64,000 nt of DNA, taken from NCBI RefSeq assembly GCF_040807025.1, contig NC_090951.1, positions 4,340,001 through 4,404,000 of the forward strand, written 5' to 3'. The position numbers and the translations under genes are program-made. Shown here piece after piece: positions 1 to 11,921 of the stretch. A model generated the notes under the pieces. The model was not told where the DNA came from and made no database searches. It saw only the letters and a list, made by a program, of their open reading frames with translations. The first letter of the stretch is position 1, and every line of letters begins with the position of its first letter. Source of the DNA: Struthio camelus (lineage: Eukaryota; Chordata; Aves; Struthioniformes; Struthionidae).

Positions 1-298
1 CTTTCATATCAACCTTTCGTCATTTTCGTTCAGTTTGGGGTATGTGTGGGGGGGGTGGGGGGGAACGGGACCAACCTGTTTCGTATTCGTTGTATGTTCC
101 AAGTCTTCTACTCTGTACCTGCAGGGTTGAATCAGGCGTTCTTATTTCTTCCTTGCTAAATAAATAACAATAAGAAACTAATCTACTCACTAGCTATACA
201 TTAAAAGAATGCCAAATAGCCATAACTGTTGATAATTGCTATTACACTTTACTAGACTGTAGACTTCAGTGTTTCACTGCATGTCTGTTTCTTTGCAG
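1..298 (+). other. ZDHHC7: ZDHHC7 last intron (3' part)
   Basis: This is noncoding sequence upstream of the terminal ZDHHC7 exon. It ends in a pyrimidine-rich stretch and a CAG acceptor at 296-298. It also carries a G-rich run at 37-69. The upstream exons of the gene lie outside the window. Confidence 0.85.
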
Positions 299-475
299 GA
301 GATTGAAAGACTGAAGAGTGAAAAGCCAACATGGGAGAGGAGACTACGTTGGGAAGGAATGAAATCTGTTTTCGGGGGCCAGCCTTCGCTCCTGTGGATC
401 AATCCTTTTGCAGGATTTCGAATCAGGCGGCTTCTACTAAGAGCAAAGAAAGGAGGACCTGAGTTTTCTGTTTGA
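299..475 (+). CDS. ZDHHC7: ZDHHC7 palmitoyltransferase, last coding exon (partial gene)
   Basis: This is the C-terminal 58 residues plus TGA stop of a DHHC-family protein S-acyltransferase. Such enzymes are multi-pass Golgi membrane proteins that transfer palmitate from CoA to cysteines of client proteins. The exon starts after the acceptor at 297-298 with [16 protein letters not shown], continues through a [10 protein letters not shown] segment and a WINPF segment, and ends in KGGPEFSV. I recognise this as the cytosolic tail of ZDHHC7. Its closest paralog ZDHHC3 has a similar but distinct tail (MKAVFGH segment, different end). The NPF-containing segment corresponds to the conserved C-terminal motif of the family. 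The last four residues, EFSV, resemble a class II PDZ ligand, which is inference. The catalytic DHHC domain and membrane segments lie upstream of the window. The ATG at 269 is intronic and not a start. Confidence 0.93.
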   Translation, partial: EIERLKSEKPTWERRLRWEGMKSVFGGQPSLLWINPFAGFRIRRLLLRAKKGGPEFSV

Positions 476-2535
476 GTTTAATTATGCTGGAACTTGCAAG
501 AATACTATATAATATTTATTTGGGGCCAGAAAGGCTATCTACATATAATCTGTGACCAGGTGAAACTGTTACCAGACATTTGCTTGTAGCAAGCAGAGTT
601 TCGTATGTTTGTCACAGACATCTCATTAACTTTCGGAGACACAAACTGGATCTGTAATGGTCTTAAAAACGAGATGACAAAGGAGAAGCGCGTGGTCACA
701 CTAGAGAAGCCAAATGTTGTCATGCTACTGTAATTTATTTTATGAGATTAATTATGCATTTTTGTTAAACCCTTTTTATTTGGTAAATGTTTGGGGAGAT
801 ACCTGTGTGTTTTTATAAAAAAAACCTATGTACTTAGGTGCAGTTGTCAATCATAAGGAAGAGCGTTATGGTGAAAGTTGATCTCAAATGAGACCCAGCC
901 TTCTAAATCCAGTTTTCAGGGAATAGCGGTTTGTTCAGTTTTAGTTTATATTTCAACTTGTCCTAATAAACGGAGCTGTAGTCTTGTGTCCCACTTCAGA
1001 CACACATTCCTCATATGCAAGTGATTCAAGGGACTTGTGCACATGGCAACATAACACGTCAGAGGCACTGTTGCACCCCTGCCAGATGTCTTCCCAGGCT
1101 CACAATAGCATGTCTCATGTTTGGCAGTACTAATCTTGTGTGGCATTTAGGTAAGTTCTAAATGTTCAGTAAACAGTACTTTTAACTTACAACTACGGGC
1201 TGAACTCTGCCCTCAGATATGCATCTTCAGTTCTTAGTGCGTTGATTCTAAACGAACGTATGCTTAGGTGTCTGAGGATGGTATTTAGTCCTCTATGCAG
1301 GAATAAGTGGGACCAGTGACTGTGTCCTCATGTGTTGGAATTAAAACGAATGTACTGCAGACTGGAGTTAATTAACCGAAAGAAGGGTTGTTTTTGTAAG
1401 GTCTTGCTTTGCCCCTTGCAGACTTTTTATAGAAGGAAAGCTGTTAACTCAATGATCTCTTGAACAAAGACATCAGTGGAAGGAGGGAGGTTTCTTTTAG
1501 CGCTGACAGAGCTGCCTCTTTCTCAAATACAACAAATCTTAAGCACAGAAGAAAAAAATATCTGCAACAGAAAGGGACTTACTTATAATTTAGCTGTTTT
1601 CTGACCAAAACTACTTTCCAAAAAAAGAGAGCAGTATAGATCCAGAACTGCTTTATGTGGGCCTGACAAATAACAGTAGTGCTAAGATACATTTGTAAAT
1701 CTACAAGTAATGAAATTCAGCTAGAAGTGGATTATTTAAACATTACATTTAGAATATTTTATATGTTATTACTAATTTGTTCTATAAATTACTGACAATG
1801 TAAAGGATAAAAAAGGAGCCTTGATGCGTAGCTTGAAACCGTGCCTAGGAAGTAAACAGCTCCCTGTTCTGGGACTTGCCTTAAACTTGTCCAGTCTTTG
1901 CTTTTGCTTTGCCAGTAGTACTGATGATCTGTCCCACCTCAAGCAGTTCAACGTGCTCAAGAATCTTGTATTAGTAAGTTTACTTACTATAGAAGCTGTA
2001 CTTTCTTTTTCTGCTTCTCCATTTCTTTGTAACTGTGGCATCTTGATTCCAGCTTCATCAAGTTTTATACCATTGGGTGGGTGAACTTACTAAGCGATCC
2101 ATTTATTAGAAATGACCCTGCAAACAAACCTGTGCAATACTATGTAATACGTTCACTGTGCTTGGGGGAGATGGTGTGTAGTACTGGAGAATTTCTAGGT
2201 GGGCGCATTCAATGAAATTGCAGCCAAATGAACAAAAACTGTATGTCTCATGTAGATGAGGGGAAAGTTGGAAGTTCCACAAGGATCTCTGCATATTCAG
2301 TTGCACATCTTTAAGACTGAGAGAAAATGTATCTGGCTTTGTCATGAGGCTCTTAATATGTATATTGTTTAATAAACTATCCTGGTGAAAATCAGAAAAT
2401 ATCACTTAAGGCAGTTGAACCCTGTGACTTAGCAAGTGTGTGCGTGTGTGAAATCAAGTTTACTTGGCTTTTCAAACCCTTGTTACATTGTAATTTTTTA
2501 ATGTAAAAAAAAATAAAGTGATGAATTGAAGTCTT
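476..2535 (+). other. ZDHHC7: Probable ZDHHC7 3' UTR
   Basis: This is noncoding sequence directly after the ZDHHC7 stop. No ORF here resembles a protein. The distal end is set by the AATAAA at 2512-2517, which is followed by T/G-rich sequence. Shorter forms could end after the AATAAA hexamer at 965-970. Ends are inferred from signals only. Confidence 0.5.
2512..2517 (+). terminator. ZDHHC7: Candidate ZDHHC7 polyadenylation signal
   Basis: A canonical AATAAA follows an A-run, with T/G-rich sequence 20-60 bases downstream. This fits a distal cleavage site near 2535. Another AATAAA at 965-970 could serve as a proximal site. Confidence 0.45.
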
Positions 2536-5500
2536 AAAGTTGGTTAACTTCTGCTCTGTAAATGTCACTTTTTTGCATATGTATGTGCATGTTCACATAT
2601 ATTCAGATTATAAGAATTTCAGGGTAGAGGTCTTGCATCATTTGGCTTCTAACCTATATTTACGTGCATCTTGAGTAACAGTTGCTTCACTTCAAATTAA
2701 AGATGCTACTCAGTTTTCCTTACTGAGAGTTTTAAACCATGCTAACTATTTCACTGCCGTTGTGCTTTTCACCTTCGGCATCCTCTGGTGTAATTGCTTA
2801 TCTTAACTAGTGCCTGTTTGTCTAAGGCCAATGGGAGAACACAGGGAATACTTCCTATTTGAAAACTCATATAACTGGCTTTGCACATTCAAGGCATTTG
2901 TGTAAAACATCACAGGTTTGGACTCCCTAATTTGTCTGTCCAAAGGTTGACTATTTTCCCTTAATTCTGTAGTTTCAGATACAAAGAGAGCTGCTACTTC
3001 AGCCTAGAAAGCAGCACTTCAGGCAGGTGCTTGTAATGCTGGAGTTGTAAATAGAGCGACTGACCCAACAGCGCAGCCCAAGGAGGAAACAAGGTCTGCA
3101 AAGGCACTAAGGAATGGAGTGACTGGAAGCTATTTGTTCCCTGTTTGCAACAAATCCAAAGAATAGTTCTTTACCTTTCCTGGGTATGACACCCCACTTT
3201 CTTTTGTACACTGCTTGTCCTGCTTAGTCAGGTAAAAATCACCTGTATGCACAAAATTGCTGCAAATGCAGTGATACACATTTAGTGCTAGCACCTTGTA
3301 TTTTTACCAGGTTAATAGCTTCCTTACGTTTGTGTGCTGCAACAGCCAAACTCCGCTGTATTTACTTTTTCTTTTTTAAAGAAACTATGTTGTTTGATCT
3401 CCAAATGGAACAGAAATCTCTGCAGATGGAACTGGCTAATCTAGCTCCCTCTTGTTTAATTTTTAGTAATAGCGTCAAGCACTTTCATGGACCCTTTCTG
3501 AAGTCTTAAACCACAGCAGTGGCAAGTGAGAGCTCATCTATTGACTTCTTCATGCCTGTCCTGTAGGTAAATGTCACTTATCTATGAATGTTTTCACTAC
3601 TTTGTATTGGCACAGTGTTAATAAGCAAATACATTCAAAGTTAATAGAGGAAGAAAGTGGCAAGCCTTGTCACTCGTGTTTTCAAAATGTTCTCTGAAAG
3701 TGGATAGTATGTAAGAGGGTTATAAAGGCAGAAATTAGACTGCAGAAAGATTCTTAACTCTATTAAGAATACCAAAGTGAAATGCGCTGACCATTGCAAT
3801 TCTGTTTACCTTTAAGCCATTATTCCATGAACAGAGCAACAATTCAGCTTATGCAAAGTGAACTGAACAGAGTAGTTGTTTGTGGCAGAATATGGATAGG
3901 TGATTCTTTATTTATGTTTCTTAATATTTTTTGCTTGTGTCACCTATTTAAGAAAAATGAAAGTATGAATATGTTCTAAATTTCTTTAAGGGGAAATGCT
4001 ATCATTCAGCTTTTGCAGTGTTTCCTGAATATATCAAAGTAGCAAATAGGCTACTGGAATACAAATGACTCTTGTCATACCCAAATACAGCTCTGCAAAA
4101 TAGCTAGCATGCATCAAAGCAAGGACAGTCTTAGTCTCTTAAGAACATAAGTGAAACTTTGCATCTCCTGAAGATTTCTGCTCTTTCCCTTGATACTGTA
4201 GCACAGGTTAAAGGTAAAATAAGACCTAGATTCAACCTTAGTAAAGCCACTGTTACAATTGTGGATGGCATTTATAAATAAAATGCATCGCTTAAGGATG
4301 GGTAACACTGTATTACCTGAGATACTTCATACAGTTCTGGCAAAGCAGCCAGCATCTTGCCAGACTACTGTAGGATATTTTTGAACAATGGTTTTGTACC
4401 TCTTTTGTTAACAAACTTCTAGTTCTAATAAAGCAGAATTCTAACAAAATAGTCACTTCCAATGTATATTTGCACAAAAATATTAATATTTTCTTTAATT
4501 TAAAGTGAGGCTTGACATAGGGAAGCCAGGAAAAAATCTCTAATTTTTTATGACAGTCTATTCTGGTCCTAACTGTGCGCCTCTTGTAAGACAATAAATT
4601 GTTCTTGCTGTGAAGCCTTTACCAGACCAGCTAAACTTTGGAGACTGAACCTGATTCTCCTTCCAAATGCATTTGCAAGATGAAATATTTGCTTGTTTGT
4701 GGACAATTTTATTCTAGCAAATAACACCTTAGATTGCTAATTAATCAGTCTCATATGAAAGCTGGGCTTTGCAGCCATATACGATTCTTTTTTCCATGAT
4801 GTGTGTGAAAATCCCTTAAGGTATTTGCATTTGCGAAATCAATAGAGAAATTTGATTTTGAGTTAAACAAAAAAGGCAAGCTCCTTCTCCGTTTGAGAAA
4901 TGTGGACCATATGGAATTTATTTCCCCTCTGGATTTATATTCTTATCATTAATAAGTATAAATGTACATTTAATTTCTAGAAATCTAATGTAATCTACAT
5001 GATGGAGGAATTGGAAGCAATGTTACATAAGTACAGATGCATCTTTCATACAGCAGGAATGTTTGCATTTGAACCTGTTTTCCAGAAATACCCGCTTAAA
5101 TCAAAGCTATCAGCATATAATATCAGATCAAATTCATCATAGACAGTAGAAAAATAAAAAGCTGTAATCCTTGGTGAAATTCAAGCCTTGCATATCCAGT
5201 CTTTAATGATTTTCAAACCTCTGTGCTGTAGAATGACAACTCTAAAATGCCTCCCTAACGCGTGAAAGATAACACGAGTACAAAGTGTTCCCCATTTGAT
5301 GAAGGTTTGGATGCTGTTCCAGACTCCTCTTTCAGTTGGGAAGATTGCATTTCTGTGGTGTCCTCTATCAGAGCATCTCAAAGTGCTTTACAAGCATTAG
5401 TGAAATGAGCTTAAGTCATAGCTGGGGACTGTCTTCTCATTTTTACCATGAAGAGGGATGCACCTGGGTTGAGTTGAGCGACGTTTACAGACTGAGAACT

Positions 5501-5690
5501 CTGCTGTGCGTTGTACTACTCAGTACAAGGCCACCCACAACACCTCAAGAGCTTTTCGACAGGGGTTATTGGACCTGCTTTTCCCGACGTGAATATAAGC
5601 TTTGTAGAAGTATAGCGATCTGCTTTCTGATGGTGTTGATCAATTTGTTCAAGTAGATACAATACCACAGTGACTGCTCTTACGAATATT
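2536..5690. other. Intergenic, between convergent ZDHHC7 and HNF4B 3' ends
   Basis: About 3.1 kb lies between the predicted 3' ends of the two genes. No coding exon was recognised on either strand. It contains several isolated AATAAA-like hexamers in AT-rich sequence and the SINE-like relic at 5374-5465. Confidence 0.6.
5374..5465 (+). repeat. Ancient MIR-like SINE relic
   Basis: The stretch reads AGCATCTCAAAGTGCTTTAC, then sequence resembling 'catt-aatga', then a 'tctcattttta-ccatga-gaggga' block in the right order. This resembles the core of MIR-type amniote SINEs (CAAAGTGCTTTACA followed by CCATTTTACAGATGAGGAAA). It is heavily diverged, and the assignment is by eye. Confidence 0.35.
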
Positions 5691-5694
5691 TACG

Positions 5695-6989
5695 GTTATA
5701 TAGCCGTTTTGAGTTTATTGTACGTAGCTGTAGCTTGGTTAGTAGTTGGTCACCTAGCACTAATTAAGATTTACGTTAAGGTAGAAATACCTTGTGTTAT
5801 AAACTGCAAAGATTTTGTAAAACACAGAGCTCGTCAACAGGCAACTTGCCTCTTCCCTTTTTCTGGCTAATTCGGAGCTGTGAAGTTTAGGTAGCAGACA
5901 TTACAAAGGTATCTAAGGCTACAGCAAAATCACATCTATGTATGGGGAAAAGTTTTGTAGCATTTTCTTTAGGCCTGTTGCTTTTTCCCCATATGGTTGC
6001 ACTAGAAGTTGACATAAGGTACAAAAAATTAATATGGTAAATCAACAGCTTTTTGAGCTTACTACCAGTTGTGGGTTTTATCAGACCTACCAACAGTGGT
6101 CTGATGTAGAGGTCCTAGGTGTTGTCTCATACTAGTTTGTTAGATGTTCACACAAGAAAGTAGAGACTGCAGCTAAATTGACTCATGGGTGAATTCTAGA
6201 TACTACAGGCTTTCTTACCTTCTACATATAGGTCACCAAACCTAGTCTCATATGAGAATTAAGAAAGCTTTTATCCATTCCTGGCTGTTTATCAGTTGCA
6301 ACAGAAGGGATTTCAGTATTAAATTATGGGAAACAACAAGTATTGAGACCTTGGTGTTCCTGATCATACCTATGTCTAAATTAAACTAGGTCTGCAAATC
6401 ATAATTCAGCAGCATGCAATATTAGTTGGTCTATGTGACTTAAGTCAAGTCTGTGTGGAATAAGAAAGGCTTGGCTTGCTAAGGGTTATGAAGATACTCT
6501 TCCTTCAGCTTCAGCTACAGCAGGAGAAATGGGAGTGTAATTCAACTTTTAATGGGAATAGACCTTCTCATACCGACAATTCAAGACATGTTGTACTCAT
6601 TAACAATTAACAGGAGCTGTATAAGGCATTGTTTTTTATGACAACAGTGGTTGAAGGCTTTAAAAAAGGTTGTGATCACACGATGCTAGGTGATAACAAA
6701 TGCAATCAAAAGCCCTGCTCCAAACAGCTTACAGTCTTGGTCCTACTGAAAAGCATATTAATCCCAATCACTTGTGAAATGAAGGCGATAGTGTGGGAAG
6801 GCCAGTGGTGCGGCTCAGTCGTTCTGCAGGCTGCTGACTGATGCTTTTGCTCACAGACAGGAAAGAGTCTGACCAACAGATCCGGTTACAAGCAGGGAAT
6901 TGCTGTGCTTTGCCTCTGCAAAAAGAAAGGGCCCGTTTCATTTTCAGCAAGGTTTCCACATAGCTCCCAGCTTCTCCTTCCACCTCCGC
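5695..6989 (-). other. HNF4B: Probable HNF4B 3' UTR
   Basis: This lies directly 3' of the HNF4B stop codon on the - strand. A - strand AATAAA (TTTATT at 5713-5718) with GT-rich sequence beyond it would give a 3' UTR of about 1.3 kb. An ATTAAA at 6548-6553 would give a shorter one. No coding content was recognised. The segment near 6715-6750 resembles an old dispersed repeat (CTGCTCCAAACAGCTTACAG). Confidence 0.4.
5713..5718 (-). terminator. HNF4B: Candidate HNF4B polyadenylation signal
   Basis: AATAAA on the - strand is followed downstream by GT-rich sequence (gtggtattgt on the - strand near 5670). An alternative is ATTAAA at 6548-6553. Based on motif only. Confidence 0.35.
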
Positions 6990-7126
6990 CTATAAAATTT
7001 CCTGCTTTGGTATAACTGTCTGAGGCAAGATCTGTGCTACTGTGGTGGGGCCTGCACTAGAGCCTAGTTTATAGTCTTCGCTGCCTGTGCTTGTAGAAGG
7101 AGATGGAAGGGATGTTTCAGGAGATG
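6990..7126 (-). CDS. HNF4B: HNF4B exon 10 (F domain end, stop)
   Basis: The acceptor TCTCTCCCACAG lies just above 7126. The exon encodes residues 413-457. It begins with a split Pro codon followed by SPETSLPSPSTSTGSEDYKL and ends in TVIPKQEIL with a TAG stop at 6990-6992. The YKL block and the terminal KQE-I/V-L/I motif match the end of HNF4A in position, while the rest is divergent. This is the C-terminal part of the F domain, a regulatory tail that modulates AF-2 activity in HNF4A. Confidence 0.93.
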
Positions 7127-8186
7127 CTGTGGGAGAGAAAAGAAACAAAGAATTAAAATGCACATGGATGCTGTTCAATAGAGCAGTGTCCAACTAAAAT
7201 CAGTGAACAGTCCTATGAACCAAGAGCAGGTGCTTGGAGTTGGGCAGGGGGCAGGTTCCTTCCAAAATCCAGGCCTTTTCTTCCCTCCTGACTTGTGATG
7301 AGGCGCAGGGTGGACTGTTAAGCACGTGCCAAATCTTCCAAGTATTTTGCATTTGGGGAATGCTTTCCCCCAACTGCTTGTCAATCCCTTCTCTCCTAGT
7401 CAGAAGAGAGCTCAACCTGCTGGCCGCTATACTTCGTTTACAGAACGGAAAATGTTTACTGGTCAGCAGCTATTTCCCTAGGTTCCCTTGCTGCAAGGTG
7501 ACTTTGGAAAAAAAATGAAGAGTGAAAATACACAATGTCTATGTTTACGTGGATGAGAAATAGCAAAAGCTGCTATGAGAGGTATGTGATCATAATTGGC
7601 AGAAGGAGACTGTGTGTGTGTGTGGAAGGCATTATGATTACATGGCAGAGGCTGTTAAATTGCAGCTCTTGTTCTGCATATTTTTGTAATAGCACGGTCT
7701 GTTTGCTATTACAGTGGATAAGTGCGTTAACAAAAAGCCTTTCCCTAGCAGCAGTGCCCAAAGTGGTTGATGATGGTCTTGTATTCAGGACACATTTTGT
7801 TCTGGTTGACATGAACCAAGACGCTTTACGTAGGGAAACTCTTGCCACTAATAACTGTGCGCGCTCCTTTGTGGTATTTCCTAGTGCTGTCTGTGCTCAT
7901 AGAAACATACTGTCAACATTCCTGATATTTTTTTACTCTTGTGATGTTTGGTAGCATCTCAGAGTCCGAGCTTCAGGGTCATGCTATTATGTGAAAATCT
8001 CAGCTTATTTTTGGAAGCGTATTTCTGGATCTCACAGCACTGGAAATCAGCAAGGGGGGAATGTGAACTCTAATTCAAGTGTAATGCTTAAATATATAAA
8101 TACACCTTAAATTCTTTTTCTTAACTGCTTCTGTTACCCAGGCCCTTTGCTGTGCTGCCACTAACAGTGTAAAAATGGAGACGTAC
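7127..8186 (-). other. HNF4B: HNF4B intron 9
   Basis: A GT...AG intron of 1060 nt. It holds a short (TG)n run near 7611-7625. A 139-residue + strand open frame at 7535-7954 is not recognisable and is antisense to the gene. Nothing else was seen. Confidence 0.85.
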
Positions 8187-8300
8187 GGTCTGGAGCGGTG
8201 TGAATCACAGAACTCATGCTGCTTGGGAGGACGTGTCCTGGCAGAGGGTCCAGGCTGAGGCTGGGAGGTCCTGACTGGTACTGGAGATCAATGGTAGTTC
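8187..8300 (-). CDS. HNF4B: HNF4B exon 9 (F domain start)
   Basis: The acceptor CCACTGCAG lies above 8300. The exon encodes residues 375-412: a split Gly, then TTIDLQYQSGPPSLSLDPL and on to SSVIHTAPD. The donor is GTACGT but is preceded by C rather than the usual G. Phase 1 in and phase 1 out keep the frame. The sequence is rich in Pro and Ser and has little similarity to the HNF4A F domain, as expected for the fastest-evolving part of the protein. Confidence 0.88.
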
Positions 8301-8967
8301 CTGCAGTGGAAGACGGAAAGATATAATGTTTTGCATAGTTAACCAAGAATTCAGATGAACTGTGTCAAGTCGCTTTTATTTAGAGAATGTGGGAGACTTG
8401 TCTATGAGTGGGGTTATTTTTTTGGCTCATCTTTGCTTCCTTCTTGCTTCTGCTGTCCTTTGGTCTCAGCCTTCTCGCAGTTGAGGGGTAACCCCCCTCC
8501 CATATGGCTCGAGTTTCTGCTAATAGCTGACAGCACTGTTCATTGTGTGTATGTGCGTCCCACATATGTGTAACTACCCATATAGTTACAACTTTTGCAT
8601 ATTGCTAACAAAAGTATGTGGTTGCCTTGCGAAGTGCATCGGTTTGGTACCTTGCCTAAAAGTCAAGTCCTCAGCTGGTGCGAAGCACTGCAGGGGGTGC
8701 CTGTTGCAATTAAACTGTCCCTTGGGCAGACTTTCAGAGGTGGGCTGCACGAGAATGGTGAGGGGATGGGTCTGCAGTGAGATGGACCCAGGTGTGAGCC
8801 ACCATTCAGCCTGAGCCTTCACTTCCCCCGTCGCAGGCCAATGTTTTGTTTTCTCTACCATATGTGCTCCCATTTCCTCCAGAAAAGGATCACAAACCCA
8901 AGCATGAAACCATGTAATGGCTTTGAAATGTAATGACTTTGCTGTTCTTTCTCAGCAGGGTTTGTAC
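8301..8967 (-). other. HNF4B: HNF4B intron 8
   Basis: A GT...AG intron of 667 nt. Overlapping short open frames occur on both strands and none is recognisable. Nothing else was seen. Confidence 0.88.
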
Positions 8968-9204
8968 CTCCCAGCAGCATTTCCTGCAGCAAGCTGTCAA
9001 TCCGTGCCACACCAAAGAGCTTCACGAACTGGACCTGCTCAATCATCTGCCAGGTGATGCTCTGAAGTGGTGGCAGGAGGAGGAGGATGTCGCTGAACCG
9101 GCCTCGTGAGTCATATTGGCGATCGTTGATGTAATCCTCCAGGTTGACCTGGACCTGGAATCTCATGTTCTTGACCTTACCGGGCTCACTCAGGCCTTTG
9201 CAGT
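8968..9204 (-). CDS. HNF4B: HNF4B exon 8 (LBD helices through AF-2)
   Basis: The acceptor CTCTTCCAG lies above 9204 and the donor GTACAAAC below 8968. The exon encodes residues 296-374, from a split Asp, CKGLSEPGK, through [19 protein letters not shown] and SITWQMIEQ, to LLQEMLLG. This is the C-terminal half of the ligand-binding domain, with the dimerisation surface and the helix-12 activation motif, which is fully conserved with HNF4A. The internal ATG at 9164-9166 is Met codon 309, not a start. Confidence 0.96.
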
Positions 9205-11768
9205 CTGGAAGAGAAAGAAATGAAATTAATTGCTGGTGTGTGTAACCGAAAGGTGTTATTCTGCCATTTGAGCTCTGCAGAGGGAAAAAAATGAAACATC
9301 AGTGACCTTTGACAGTGATGTCTCAGTGCCTCCCAGTTTATCTGACATGTTAACATTGCGGTACCACTGTTTCGCATCTGATGTGGAATAGTCTATTTGA
9401 TGGGAAATAGTAAGAAAATAAGAGCTTGATTCAGACAGGTATACCTGGCTACTACCATTAGCAAAGAGGAAGGATTTCAAAGCTGAACCATATTTATCCT
9501 TCTAAGTAAATGTCCTGGAACTTTTTCCATGAAAACTTTGAGTCCTAACTACTCCCACGAAATCCATGCAGGTTTAGTGCTTCTGAAGAGCAAACCGCTA
9601 AAATGTTTTCTTTCACTGGATCCCTGAGGACAGAAGACCACCTTTCTGGCTAGTTCACCAGTATCTGCCCCACACCACTAACTTCTCCTGGAAAAGGAGT
9701 TTCCTACAGCTCTTTCACTCTTCTCCACAGGAGCAGCATGAGCACAGCTTCGTCCAGAAATCTTTACTTTGCCAAAGTGTTGCAAATACAATGGCTGTAG
9801 CGTTAGACTGCTGTCTTGGTTCCCTGTGTTTGGCCTGTGATTGATCCATTTTTCATGGATCACTGGTCCAGTTTTGCTTGATCAAGTAAACGTGCACTCA
9901 AGCAACGATTCGTAAATCTGTTTCCTTCGAGGACCTCACTGATGTCTGGCTGAGCCCCCAGACCTGACCCATTCCTGCTCAGCCACTGTCTTTCCCTCCC
10001 ACCTGGCTCACTCTGCAACTTCTTCCCCTGCTTCTCTTCTCTTTGAGCTGCTCTATCTCCTTTCTTAGCAGAAGGCATAGTGCCAGGATTTACAGCTCTC
10101 TTCTCCTGCCTTTCCTGCTATCTAAAGTTGAAATTTCTGGCTCACTGAACAGTCTCCTTCATAGTCTACAAAGAATTCACAAGCAGCACAGTTTAGGAAT
10201 CATCATACCAAGAGATTAGATTAAGTGGTTAACAAGTTTCTGCATGTCAACGTGTGACTCCATGCATATGCCCACTTTTTAATGTGGAAGAATTTCACCT
10301 CTATAGAGGTGTGCACTTCTTCCTTTCAGAAGAAATCAAAATGCCTCATGTTTTTGATGTCCTAAACTTCACCCAGACAGCTAAGAAGATAGTTTGTCAA
10401 GCTAAATAACTTGATAACATGCCCGATCCTTATACAGCTTTGCAGTAAGCTCCGTGGCTAGCCAAAGTTCATAATGTTTGTAAAACTCCTGTATCTTGAC
10501 TTCAAATCAGAGAACATGGCAAAAGATACTTAATGGAACATACTGTAATTTCTCCATGATAAGACATGGCAAAGACAAAAAGGCATTATTCTGGGCTTGG
10601 AATTGTTCTCCCTTCTTTTCTCCAGGCTACAGGGAAATACACTCTAAAGGGATTTGAGTGCTGTACCAAGAGGGGATCATGTCTGTGCTACAGGCAGTCA
10701 GAAAGAGAAGGACAGGAAAGAAACTTGCATGGGTTGAAATAAGTTTCAAGGCAAGCTTTTGTTTACTTCTGTCAGTTTCCCTGGTCTCCTCTCCACCTTC
10801 AGCCATTCAGTCTCAATTGGTATTGGATGCCAGCAAGATCCATTAACAAGCAGCCTTGGTATTTCTGGGTACTCAATATGCTGAACAATCTAGCTCTCTG
10901 TGGTTTTTAATGCTCCTTTCTGAACCCTGATGGATGCTCCATACTGCTGCTCAGTTGACTCGCTTCTCTTATGCATAATTCAGTATAGGCATGTATGCCC
11001 TTAAATAGCCTCTCCTTCATTTCAGACTGATGGGCTTTCCTGAAGCCAAGTTACAAAAACAGCAAAGCTCCTCTAGGTTCTGCAAAGTTTCCACATCAGT
11101 CTGGCTGGAGTTAGCACTTGCTAAATACTAAAGAAGTGTCCAGGAGCAGGACGCTTCCAACATGTCCTTGCTGCACTGCTAAATCCTGCTCACTACAGTA
11201 GGAGACAGGGTGAAATGCGGAGCTGCTGCTGAGGGGCTGTCCTGGTTATCAGAGATATCTCAGCCACCCTGGGATTCATAACCTACCTGCATCTCTGTCT
11301 CCTCCCCCCAATACTTCTGTCGTTTCTAATATCACCTCGTTTGCAAGTGTGCTTCTCAGGCAGGAAACAAAATAGCTGAGGACCAACAACAGCAGCATTT
11401 TCCAGAAATGCCATGACGGATGTTACCCTTCCCAGACCTCATGCTCTGCCATGAAGGGAGATGCAGTAACTCACTGCATTGTGCCTGCTGCACACACAAA
11501 GTTACCATCCATGCTGTGAATCTCTGTAGAGTTCATGCTTTGAGCATAAGCCAAGAATGCAGTTCAGGGGCCTTCCTTTATTCTGCTGAACAGACCACCA
11601 ACCTTGGTGTGAATCTGAAATCTGGCACTGCTTTTAGAAATGCAACCGCAGGAGGGAGCAGGAGAGGTATATTTCTCTGCCTGTTGCCCTATTTCCATTA
11701 TCCTTTTGTAACACATTAACTCCTTTGCAAACCCTGTGCTTACCTTCATAAGTAGGAAGGAAGCTTAC
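9205..11768 (-). other. HNF4B: HNF4B intron 7
   Basis: A GT...AG intron of 2564 nt. No coding exon, young repeat or RNA gene was recognised. The open frames here (for example + 11420-11719) are short and show no familiar domain. Confidence 0.88.
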
Positions 11769-11921
11769 CTGGATCAAAGAAGATGATGGCTTTAAGGCAA
11801 GCATACTCATTGTCGTCTATCTGGATGTCTCGCAAGGGCTTTACCAATTCATCCAAGATTCTGGTGGCCACGCGAGCAATTTCCAGTTCTGGGCAGTGCA
11901 TTGGGATGATGAAGTCGTTCC
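11769..11921 (-). CDS. HNF4B: HNF4B exon 7 (ligand-binding domain)
   Basis: The acceptor CTCCTCTCCCAG lies above 11921 and the donor GTAAGC below 11769. The exon encodes residues 245-295, with [20 protein letters not shown] followed by the highly conserved [19 protein letters not shown]. Entry and exit are both phase 1. HNF4A has [20 protein letters not shown] at the start, so this half is diverged while the IDDNEY block is nearly identical. Confidence 0.96.

Noticed and set aside
269-298. ATG at 269 as the start of a 68-residue protein
   Set aside because: The first ten codons are intron sequence before the acceptor at 297-298. The rest is the ZDHHC7 terminal exon.
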